The notes under the pieces were generated by a model, which searched no databases, was not told the DNA's origin, and saw only the letters and a program-made list of their open reading frames with translations. Below are positions 38,668 through 51,288 of a DNA stretch of 64,000 nt, piece after piece (the stretch's first letter is position 1; the number at the start of each line of letters is the position of its first letter). The stretch is from Paralvinella palmiformis (Eukaryota; Annelida; Polychaeta; Terebellida; Alvinellidae): contig JAODUP010000304.1 in NCBI GenBank assembly GCA_025642065.1, positions 951,501 to 1,015,500 of the forward strand, written 5' to 3'. The position numbers were made by a program, and so were the translations under genes.

Positions 38668-40101
38668 CTTTAATATATATTTTGGCTATTGATGATATCG
38701 TTAGAATGATGAATTGTGGCAATCATAAATACTAATGATGATGCTATATTGTTGTCTAGCAGTTGTATTGGTCTTGAGGTGGACATTTATTCCTGTGTTC
38801 AATTCTATGACCACAGTTAGTAAACTCTAGCACAGCATTGTTGCAGGAAGCTCTGGTCTGTGATTCACCTCGTTGTACTCTTTCCGTAACCTCAAAGTTC
38901 TCTAGCAGAGTCCGATTTATGTTTCAGCACCTTTTTGCTTGAGATCTTTCACTGTGTTCAGCATTCTAATATGGTATTCACAGTTTAATATAATACTGAT
39001 AGAATCATAGGGGGTTTTTATGTGGAAATATTTTCTGTATGTAATTAATAAAATACAAATGATACCTGTGAAATGAGATAAAAGTAATCAGAATAATTTT
39101 ATAGGTGGAACTCCCTGTAATAGTTCAGTTGCAGCTACTTAACCCACTGGGTAATTAATGACCATCTTTAATATTTTGAATTGTAACAAATACAAGTTAT
39201 TAAAACTCTGTTTGAATTTCATTTTGAAGTGTTTTCAGCAGACTTACTGTTATTGCCACATCCATGTACGTTGGTCTGCACTGTATTAGGCCAGACTGTA
39301 TATGTAATATAACAGAAAAGTTTTAATGTTTATACAGATCTGGTGCTGTATTCGGAGGAAGGAAGTACCAGAGAAGCCACATTTCCCTACCCAAGAGTCG
39401 GCACTTCTCTCAACACCAATTCCCCAACAGATATGTCTGTTTCCAGCTGCTAAGCCATCAGTAAACAACGCAATGACAATACAGCCAGATGCCGCCAGCA
39501 TCCAGCCTGACATGTCGCAAATACTGATGAGCCGATCGGCATTCATTGTCGGCACACCTGTACGTGGCCCGGGTACACCGTTGTCTGGATCCAGTACAAG
39601 CAGTCCAATATATAGCAGCAGTTCCACGTCAGGAACACCAATACCGGGTACACCAGTACACACACCACCACTCCGGATAAAGGCTAGAGGCCTGCTTGAG
39701 AGGTTAGTGGGATGGGAACGTACCACTAATTGTTATTTAACAGGAATAAAACATTTATATATGCTGATTGTGTGTTCACTGTTGCAGCCTCCACTTTGTG
39801 AAATTGGCTGCCAGCGGATATTAGAAATGTGTCATCTCTGGAAAATGTTAAATTTGTTCTAGCAACACACCTGTTCAACGTTTAAATCTCTATGATGTTA
39901 CAGATATATTATTTGGGGTATCACTGTACAGCACCTTTGAATGTCTGTTGCTAGTAAGAGCACTTAATTAAATATACATTATTATTATTATGATACATGT
40001 ATGTGCATGCATGTGTGTGTGCACACACACACACACATTGTATTACTAGTTTGCATATTTGCAAAGATGTTTATGTCTTTGTATTCTGAGCCAGTGCCAT
40101 C

Positions 40102-40156
<55 letters not shown>

Positions 40157-43100
40157 AAAATACATGAGGGGGAAGATTGATTGCTAATGCTTTATCTTAA
40201 CATGTACACTTTATGGTATGGTAAAAGTTGAGGCTACTCAATGAAGGTGTTGGTGCATACACTTAGCTGTTAACCTACCTCTGTATGTGTGTTTGTGTGT
40301 ATTTTCATATATAGTCTTACCCTTTTTCCACCTGCGTTCTAGGCGAGGTTCCAATGCATCACTTACTATAGAGTTAGGAACGTGTACCTCAGATTCATCA
40401 CACATGGGCAGCCCTCCAAAAGAGAGGTCAGTTTGATTTTGCTAAAATATTTAAACATTCTCAAATCACATAAATAGTAATGTGTTGTATAGGAGAGTGA
40501 ATAGGAGTGTTGTATAGGAGAGTGAATATGTTTTGTAGTTCAGGTAGAAAGCATTGCTGTGTGTACATACATCTACTGCACATTAAGTGTCCTTGTTAGA
40601 CTTCTTTTATCATATTAAAGTGTTTGAAGTATGCGATTATTTAAAACAGATTTTAATTTGTTAGTAAGCTGTACATAATTTATTTTACAACACAGAGTCA
40701 TTCTAAATTCAGGAGGTCTGACACCACATTTATAATTCCACTGTCTGATGATCTTGGCAGTTGAGCAGTATGCAGCACAACCTGTTGTGTAATCCTAATG
40801 GTGGATCTCTGTATTTTATAAATACATCTTTCATTCCATTTTGGCGTAGATAATGTAACCTCTTGGGAGATTTTTGGAGGTTCAGTCAAAACTGTACATT
40901 GTGCATTTACGTGAAAATACTGTGGATGCACAAAATTATATAGAAGTCAATTCAGAAGTGGTAATTGAGCTCGGAAACCTGTCTCGTAGGCATCGCTAAT
41001 TTTGGTGCTGCTACGGTTTGCATCAGTCACTGTCCAATATATTCTTTGATGTTAAACGATATACTTTTGTAATGATAGTTCTGTTTCCTTCACGTTCTGC
41101 AAGAATGCAATTTTTAGAGGTGACCCTGAAGTTTTAGTATTAGCTGCCACTCCTCTGGTGTCCTTTAAGCGGCTGACTAATGGATTATGTTGATTTATCG
41201 ATCTCGTCTTCATTTACATACTACATCGGAATTGGCGTATATCTAGCTGTGGCACTAAATAGATCGAATATAAATAAGGCCACTTCCATAAAGTTATGAA
41301 TCATAGTATACTAAATCCAATCATTTAAGTCTTAGTTTTGGGATAGGTTAATTGTAGGTAGGAAGACTGTTTCGTTTTTGTTCGATTTGATCAGGAAGAA
41401 TTTCCTACAACTTTTGAATAAGTAATTTTAAAACCTAAAAGGGGACTATTAAAGTAATTTGTTTCATATGTTTAAAGTTATTGGGTGAGGGAATACTTGT
41501 TTACTTTAGTCTGTGCATCAGGTACACCTAGGACTTGGGGATGTCTTCGAGACTGATACAGTAGTATGGTTAACCACGGGTCACTAACACTGGGGTCTGA
41601 ATCGCCATTTCATAATCTTTAGCCTAACATGGGCATTGAAGTAATCATAAAACATTGTCACGTGTATTATAGTTGATTCCCTTTTTTAGGTTTGAAAGGG
41701 GGAAATATTTACATTTTGATTAATCTCAGTTTAAATTTAATTTGAAATTATTAAAGTGGTATAAACAAAGTCTGTAGCAAGCATTCTTTGTATACTAATG
41801 ATACACCCCAGAGTACCCAGTTAAAGAGCATTATGGTGATATGTTGGTTATAGGAAACCACTGAAAGCCTAAATAGAATGGTGCTATGATAGGGCTGATG
41901 TCATTTGCATTTGTGAGGGCAAATGAATATGCATGTGTATCATACATGGGGTCAATTCAATTCCAAGTAGGTACTCTCAGTAGGTACTCAGAGTACCTAC
42001 TCATGGTAAAAAGTAGTAGGTAAAAAAGGAGTCGGTAAAAAGGGAATTGGAATTGAAAAATATGGAATTGAGTGGAATTGGAATTAACAAAATTGGTCTG
42101 ATGTGTATATTATGTTTAGGTGCAGACCAAAGCATGAACAATCCATTGGTGGTTTGATTGTGAATCTCATGTCTGAAGGCATGGATTCTTGTAAATGTAG
42201 CCACATGTTACAGATAATATGAGAAATTATGATATAGGTAAACCATAATGTTCTGTTTATATCCTTTTTAACTTGGGGTCTATTTAGTCTTCTGGGTTCC
42301 CAAAAGTTGTTTTACTGTTTTAAACCTTTTAGCCAAGCTGTGGAGTAATTGACTATATTAAATATTGCACTTTGTACTTTCATAATTAGATCATCAATAC
42401 AGAGTATGTCCAGAACATTTCGACTTTATACTATACCTGAACGCCAGACTGTAAGTTGTGGTTTATGTTCCACATTGTATCTTACTTTGATATCTTTTCT
42501 ATCGGACAGCACTGCTGAGGAATACCTGCTTTCGGCTGGTAACAGAATGTCACGGAGACAGCTTCAGAGATGTTTGTACAATGTCAAGGCAATATATGAA
42601 GAATTTTGGGTTAGTATTAATGGATTTCCATTCCCACATTTGTCCACCATATTTCATGTTCACTCAAGGACTCACAGTTGTATACTGCGCATATGTTGGA
42701 AACTCCACAGTATGTTTCCAAATCAGATTTATTTCAGTATTAACCGGACAGAGATTTCATTCCGATAAATAATTCGGTTATTCTTTATTTGAAGCAGGCA
42801 AATTATAAATAGAAAAATGTATTTTATCCCATTTGAAATAACTTGTTCCCAAGTTATTGCAGTAATGTAATCTGTGTATCCTTTTGGGGTCGGGGGGGGG
42901 ATTTCTGACTGTTACTGGGCATGGAAATAATTTTCGAAAATTAAAAGAAAATTTTCAAATTGTCTTAATTTTATGCCAAATTTCATAGAATTTTAATAAT
43001 TTTGGTTGACATCCTTCATAGTATTAATTGGGTCAAGTGAGCTCCGTAGTAAAATGGTCCACCGGAAACTGTTGGCAAGTTTTTGGTTTGTTTCTAACTC

Positions 43101-46100
43101 TGTTCACCGATTTGTCGCATTTTTACTGGTTAATTCTGCCACAAACAAGTATCTAGATGGAAAATATGTTAAGCAGAAACACGTGGAATACGTGTGACAG
43201 CAAATTGTTTTGTAATGGTAATTTACCCACCATTTAAATCTCCGTAGCTGACATTTACAGTTAAATCGCCAAGAAAGCTCAACTGGTGAAAGAAAATGTG
43301 AAAAGCGTAGGTTATAAAGAATATAAACTCCAGTACGAGAATGATAAACAACAAAATATATTACAATAACATTAAAGTAATATTTTTGATTGGCTTTTGC
43401 CACATTTCATATTTGCGTATTTTGACAAATGGTCAATGTACGTAAACTGTGCAGGTTGGGGATTTAACAATTGTTCCTGACTCTACAGGCTGATCCGTAT
43501 TCCAGGAGGTCACCATGAAAGAAAGATCTTTAGCTTGAAATAAAACGCTAAGGTTTTATGGATTATTGGTTCCAAACCCTCAATTTCTTAATTTATTGTC
43601 TCTCAGTCTGTTAATTTATTGTCTCTGTTAATTTGTAGTCTTTCAGTCTGTTAATTTGGGAATTCTCAGTCTGTCAGTTTGGGGACTCAGTCCATTAATT
43701 GGTTAAATATACCCAGATTTGGTACTGACTGTATTATCTAACTAAAATTGTAACTAATCATATTTCTCTCTCTTGTTCAGGATATACCAATGAATCATCC
43801 AGATAAAATTGTGTTGCCTGGTTCGGGGATTAAAAACAGATACAGGACAATAATTCCAAGTAAGTATATACCTAGACAGCATCCAGCCGTATCAGATTTA
43901 GTGTAACCCCATTCTTTATTTTGTTTATATCCCATTCAGTTGTCACAAGACTAAAAATAGATGGAATAACTGTCTATTTTAATATGTCTAGCTTATCAGG
44001 AAACCAAACCAACTTGATCAGTACACATGTCTTGTGAGTCAGGCATTATGGTTTTGTCTATTCCATAATCACCATATCAGTTCAGCTGGCTGAAATTGTT
44101 TCAAACCCTGAAATCTGACAACAGTTTGCCATCAATGAATTTGGATCTAAGAAGTTTTAATGGCCATTTTATGGGGGAAGATTTTTATCAAGAGAATAAT
44201 TTGTTCACTAAAATTAATCCATCCAGAATAGAATTGTACATATGTTTAAAAAAAACAAACATTTCAGCTGATTGTGTTTTCTCTGTATGTATTTATCCTG
44301 AATTTCTGTTCCACAATTTGAGATCTGCCATGGCTGAATACTACATAAATGATAATTATTAAATTTGTTCAGCTAGAAAAAGTATGTCATATCAAATCAA
44401 TATGATTAAAAAAATGTTCATGTTATCAGCCAGTAACACTGTTACTTATTTATTTGAAATTGTTGGGCTCTATTTATATAATTATTTGCATGTTTAAAGT
44501 CAAAACACCATCTAGATGTAAACAAATTTTTGTATCATTAAATAAATTAAATAAATTGTGTAATAAATAAACTTGATAATAATGGTTGTTCTAAGCAATT
44601 TGCTCTGAAGAAAGAGCTGTTACCTTTCATTTTAGATTAAAGTAATAGAAATATCTATACAAAGATGATCACAGAAAATTTATGGGACAGAGGACATGGG
44701 CAAGTTCATCTCAAGAATCTTAAACATGTTAACCTATATGGTATTGTTCATGTCTACCATGATTATATATGAATTATGACATGTGATATGATTGCGCTAG
44801 TTTCCTTTCATAAAAATGACTTGAAAGTGTTGCTGAAATGGTTTATCCAACATGCAAGTTTTGCACACAATACACAAAGAAATTTCTTAACTTAGACAGG
44901 GAATTTGATTTTTTAAATCCTGTTTCAGAAATAGTATTCTTCCACTAAAATGTTGTTTCAGATAAAAGTAACATTAAAACACACATAACATTCTAAGACC
45001 ATTTCTTTGAAATCCTAAACATTCTGAGGCTAAAAAACAAATATTGGGTAAGTTATCGGAAAGTGAAGGAAACTCTTTGATGGATAACATGTGTGGCTGA
45101 GCGTGGATTAATTATTAAAACTGGAGACTGATAATTAAATTTTATTATCTAGATGAAGCAACTCGTGTTATTCTACCAGAAGTGGATGGTGATCCTCTTT
45201 CTACATACATTAATGCTAACTATATCAGGGTAAGTGTAATGGTATTAAGTAGAACACTTTAGCTGAGTAAAGAACTTTATACTCAGTATTGTATGTGTTT
45301 GTTTGTGTGTGTGTGTGTGTGTGTGTGCATGAGTGTGTGTGCAAGTAAGCAATTACTATTAAATATTTTGTGTACTTATTTATCTATTTTGTGTTTTTTT
45401 AAATATTACTTGTATATATATCTCCTATCTATTGTCCTGTCTTTCATTTTATACAAGTCTGTCTGTCTGTCTGAAGGTCTGTTTATCTCTATTTCTGCCT
45501 ATCTGTCTGCCCTTTTTTTCTCTCTCTGTCTGTCTTTCTGTCCATATTGATTTTACCTATCTTTCTGTTTGCCTGTCTGCCAAACTGTTCATGTATAATA
45601 TTAATAATAATAATGTATATTTAATAAAGCACCCTTACTAGCAGGAGCCATTCAAAGGCGCTGTACAAATAATAGGTATTATAATAATACCCCAAATAAT
45701 ATGTCTGTAAAAATCCTGTAAGTGATATAAAAGATAATAATTATTTATTGGTGAAAGCAAACCTTGAACAGGTGTGTTTTTAGAACAGATTTAAAATTTT
45801 CAAGAGATGACGCATTTCTAATATCTGCCGGCAACCTATTCCACAAAGTGGGGGCTGCAACACTAAATGCACAATCACCATATGACTTAAGCCAAGACAC
45901 TGGCACCTGCAATAATATCTGACTGGATGACCTGATTTTTCATCTTCCTCTCTGCCTACCATATAGGGTTATGGTGCTGAGCCAAGGAGTTATATAGCCA
46001 CTCAGGGTCCAATGGCTAACACAGTAATAGATCTCTGGAGAACGGTGTGGCAGGAAAAGGCTCCAATCATAGTAATGATAACAAAACTGAAGGAGAAGAA

Positions 46101-49100
46101 TAAGGTAGGCCAAGAAATATCTTTATAATTGGGGCTCGTTGGTCTAGTTGGTAACGCGTTGGACAATAGATCACTACCACCATGTTTGAATCTCAGCGTG
46201 GGCATATCTGAACGTTGTTCCATCTTTTACTTCACTTCATTACCTTTGGAGGTAACTCAGCCCATTTAGCCTACCATGTGCACAACTGTGGCCATAAAAC
46301 ACCAATCATCACCATATATTTGAGGTTGTTTAGTCAATATACCGATACATATATTGAGATGTGTTTTGCTGTCAACCCTTGATTAAGTGGGATTTCAGGT
46401 AATTGAATTGCATTGTTGTCACCAAAGTATCACCATCTTCTTTGATGTTGATCCGTTATTATTCGTGGGTATTAACTTTTGTGATTCGCAGAGCAAAAAA
46501 CAACTCCAGGTATTAAATTCTGCAGTGTTAGGTGATTATTGTGTTATACTTAATATTTCTGTTTATATTCATGAGAGTTAATATTAACAGCCTCATGAGT
46601 ACATCTCCAGCATTAAAATCTGTTATCAGCTGAATAATTCTCTGAAGATCATAGCATTTCATTTAGGCTTACCGTACTCATGTGAATAAGGGCCCCGATG
46701 GCTATTGTTTTCGATGACCGTTCCCCCCCAGTGGCTATTCAAGCATGCCCTTATTCAAGCTGAGGTTCTTATTGTTTTTAAGACATGTTGGTGTCTAATA
46801 TAAATGATTATCGTACTGAAAATATTGTTCATCCATCCAAAATCATGTCAACGTATGGTATGAAATTTGTATTTTTATTAAAAGATAATAATAACAAGAC
46901 ATGTCATAGAATTTGCACAACATTTATAGTAGTGTTCATGCACAACATATTTATAAATCAGCCAAGGGGATGTGTCTCTTATGTTTTCTTCGATGGGGGG
47001 CGCTAAATCAAACAGGGGCGCTCATTTATTTCAAATCATAATTACCCCCGGCCCCTGTTCAAGCATGCCCCTGTTTGAGCAGAGGCCCTTATTCGCGTGA
47101 GTATGGTATTCTTTTCATTTGCTTGTCAATAACAGTTGATGCATGGTATTGTGGTCTAATAGAGTGTGCCTTGTGGCTTATTACCTGTGACTTGAGCACT
47201 CAAGGGGTTCTATTAGGGTTACCACACCCATAGTCCATATTAATATAACCACTCTATCCCCATTGAACACTAGCTTGGGTGTCCCTAACAGAAGTCAAAG
47301 CTCCTACTGGCATAGCTCTCTGGGTCAGTGAGACATACAAGCCCCCTTACCACATTGAGGAATGGACTATGGTGGGGGTTTCATTTAGTTAAGAGTTGAC
47401 TGTATTGCCAAATGCATTCATAGCTAAACACCAGCAATTGTTTCCTACATTTAGTGTGTAGTTAGTATTTTACTCAAATATAGAGAGCCCTCGAGACAGA
47501 ACCATTTTGCCTGAAGTAATGGTTTTTACATTTCAGAACAAGTGTGAGTGCTATATACCAGACTTACATGATACGTTTGGCGATATCGATGTCCATGTTG
47601 AAGGGATAACCGAAAAAGAAGGATACATCATTAGGAATATTAGATTACGAGTAAGTTTTATGGCAAAGTGCCTGGCAGTGAGTAAATGAGTGAGTGAGTG
47701 AGTGAGTGAGTGAGTGAGTGAGTGAGTGAGTGAGTGAGTGAGTGAGTGAGTGAGTGAGTGAGTGAGTGAGTGTTTTGTTTAGCCTGAGTCCTCATCACAC
47801 CTGGGTCATATGGCCATATGTTGATACTGAAAGGAAACAATCCACAGACACAGGTTTAATTCATATTTGAATCATCAACTGGATATTTGTAGCTGAATGC
47901 TTTAACCAGTGCACCATCTGTGTGTGTGTGTGTTTTTAAAAGTAGTAAAAAACGTTGTATATAGGATGCATTTTAATGAGAGATTTTCATCGTTTTGAAC
48001 AGATTCTGATACAGTAATTTTGAATAACATGAAGACTATCAATATGCACATATTCATAGCTGTTTTGGCATTTGTTTCACGAAAGGCTAATAAGCTCATA
48101 ATTTATGCAAGCATGCCCGGACAATGTACATATCCTGACTCACCTGGTTGTGACATAATCTGCACGTTTTTCTTCTTCTTTTGGACAGAATACAGGGAGA
48201 TAAAAAATATATCCTTGTGATGGACCATGTAACATCTTGATGTCAGTCTCCTCAGTGAAGGCCATCAATGTTTGTTTCAAAGTTCAGAATTATGACAATG
48301 TTATCAAACATCGTCTCGTCTGACGTTTTATCTATGGTGTTATCTATGGTGTCATCTATGGTGTCAGCTAGTAATTAACGGCTGTTTGTTATCACAGTAC
48401 TACTGAGGGAACAGTGCAGTTGATCTTCTGACTGCTTCTATGTTTCTTAGCAGTATAGTATGACTCTTGTAGGATCAACAGCCATCATTGTTTACTTATC
48501 TCATAGTCATATCCCATCAACTCGTCATTGTTTACAATGCAGCCCCGCGAGCTACTAATGGTCTACTTTTTGGTAAGATTAAAACAAAACGCAACAAATT
48601 ATGTGTTTACAAACTGGTGACTTGGTTGGCTTGATGCCAGAATTAACAGACCAACGTTGTGTTTTGCCTGCCATGGGTGCTGGGTGGATCCTTGTTTGAT
48701 AAACAGCTGGTTGGGTGAGAAGGGTTGCTGTGCTAGTAATTAGCAGCTGAAAACAGTTTGCTCTCTGATGATTGGGATGATGATGTGGTTGGGTGAGAAG
48801 GGTTGTGCTAGTAATTAGCAGCTGAAAACAGTTTGCTCTCTGATGATTGGGATGATGATGTGGTTGGGTGAGAAGGGTTGCTGTGCTAGTAATTAGCAGC
48901 TGAAAACAGTTTGCTCTCTGATGATTGGGATGATGATGTGGTTGGGTGAGAAGGGTTGTTGTGCTAGTAATTAGCAGCTGAAAACAGTTTGCTTTCTGAT
49001 GATTGGGATGATGATGTGGTTGGGTGAGAAGGGTTGCTGTGCTAGTAATTAGCAGCTGAAAACAGTTTGCTCTCTGATGATTGGGATGATGATGTGGTTG

Positions 49101-51253
49101 GGTGAGAAGGGTTGTTGTGCTAGTAATTAGCAGCTGAAAACAGTTTGCTCTCTGATGATTGGGATGATGATGTGGTTGGGTGAGAAGGGTTGCTGTGCTA
49201 GTAATTAGCAGCTGAAAACAGTTTGCTCTCTGATGATTGGGATGATGATGTGGTTGGGTGAGAAGGGTTGCTGTGCTAGTAATTAGCAGCTGAAAACAGT
49301 TTGCTCTCTGATGATTGGGATGATGATGTGGTTGGGTGAGAAGGGTTGCTGTGCTAGTAATTAGCAGCTGAAAACAGTTTGCTCTCTGATGATTGGGATG
49401 ATGATGTGGTTGGGTGAGAAGGGTTGTGCTAGTAATTAGCAGCTGAAAACAGTTTGCTCTCTGATGATTGGGATGATGATGTGGTTGGGTGAGAAGGGTT
49501 GCTGTGCTAGTAATTAGCAGCTGAAAACAGTTTGCTTCTGATGATTGGGATGATGATGTGGTTGGGTGAGAAGGGTTGTTGTGCTAGTAATTAGCAGCTG
49601 AAAACAGTTTGCTCTCTGATGATTGGGATGATGATGTGGTTGGGTGAGAAGGGTTGCTGTGCTAGTAATTAGCAGCTGAAAACAGTTTGCTCTCTGATGA
49701 TTGGGATGATGATGTGGTTGGGTGAGAAGGGTTGCTGTGCTAGTAATTAGCAGCTGAAAACAGTTTGCTCTCTGATGATTGGGATGATGATGTGGTTGGG
49801 TGAGAAGGGTTGCTGTGCTAGTAATTAGCAGCTGAAAACAGTTTGCTCTCTGATGATTGGGATGATGATGTGGTTGGGTGAGAAGGGTTGCTGTGCTAGT
49901 AATTAGCAGCAGAAAACAGTTTGCTCTCTGATGATGGTGATGATGATGATGATGATGTGAAATTTGGATTGAGCACTTTTACAGTGAAGTAAGTATGGAA
50001 ATTTTCTTCGGACTGCTAGGTCTGGCTATACATCCCGGTGTTTCACCAGATTATATTCTATCCATAGAAAGGTTTCCCTCGACCAGGTGTGATCAGTGCT
50101 GAAGCTAAACAAATATCAGTAACCTACTCATATTTGAGTTAGGTATGTAACCCTGGTACTTGCACGCACCAGATCGTATCAAAAACTAGACTGTATTGTT
50201 TTAATTGGTGAAGCTTTCCTGGCTCTGAAATGTTCCATTTAAAAATATGATGTGATTTGATCAACCAAAACTTGATTGTTTTGAATACGGACTATTTTTC
50301 GTGTTCAGTACAGTATTATCAGTAGTACTTGAATTGAGAACGTTACTGACCATTGTAACACAGGTTTGATGTTTGTCAAGAGATCACTTTCATTAATGTC
50401 CAGATTATTTCTTTAGGCCATCTGTCGTTACCCACACTACTACTGTGGATTTACTTGTTTATATTGTCCCAGTGTGGTCATTGTAATCACAGCATATTAC
50501 ATGCTCAGGTGGAGATTCACAATTCTCAGTTCTACCATTTAATTTGATATTCAATAATTGGATAATTATTTTAACCATATCCATTCTGGTCAGTTATATA
50601 AATGTGTTCACTAGCTACCATGCAGTCTCCTGATTTCGTAAAACGTGATTATCCATGGTCCCTCACAAACAGTGAAGACTTGTGTTGGCCCTAAGAATAC
50701 AACATCTTACAATACTAGTTGCCTATCGTTATTCTGTTACAGTATCATGGAGAGGAACACGAGGTACTCCATTATTGGTACACAGCGTGGCCTGACCATA
50801 AGGCACCAAACACTGCTAGGCAACTTCTTAAACTAGTCAAAGAGGTGGAGATACGACGCCGTGATCCAGTAACTAACCAAGTCAAAGGCCCTGTTGTGGT
50901 ACACTGCAGGTAACCTCTTTATCAGTGTGTTTAGAAAACTGTTGGTAAAACCCTCATTTCAGTTGTATTTATTGTGTGGTGTGTGTGTGCGTGTGTGTGT
51001 GTGTGTGTGTGTGATAGAGACAGACAGACAGACACACACACATAACGAGACAGAAAGAGAGAAGGAGGGGGCAATTAGAATTCTGTTTATTTCTTCTAGT
51101 GCTGGAATAGGCAGAACAGGGTGTTTCATAGCAACTAGTATAGGCATTCAACAGCTACAGCATGAACATATGGTTGATATTCTTGGAACTGTTTGTAGCA
51201 TGAGACTAGATAGGTAAGGTTTTGTGGACAAGTGTGTCTGCATGCCTGCATGC

Positions 51254-51288
<35 letters not shown>

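Noticed and set aside
44096..44362. Cassette exon of the phosphatase
   Set aside because: No splice borders in phase with exons 9 and 10, and those two exons join exactly without it.
48709..49950. CRISPR-like array
   Set aside because: Units are contiguous near-identical 78-bp tandem repeats with no unique spacers, inside an intron of an animal gene.
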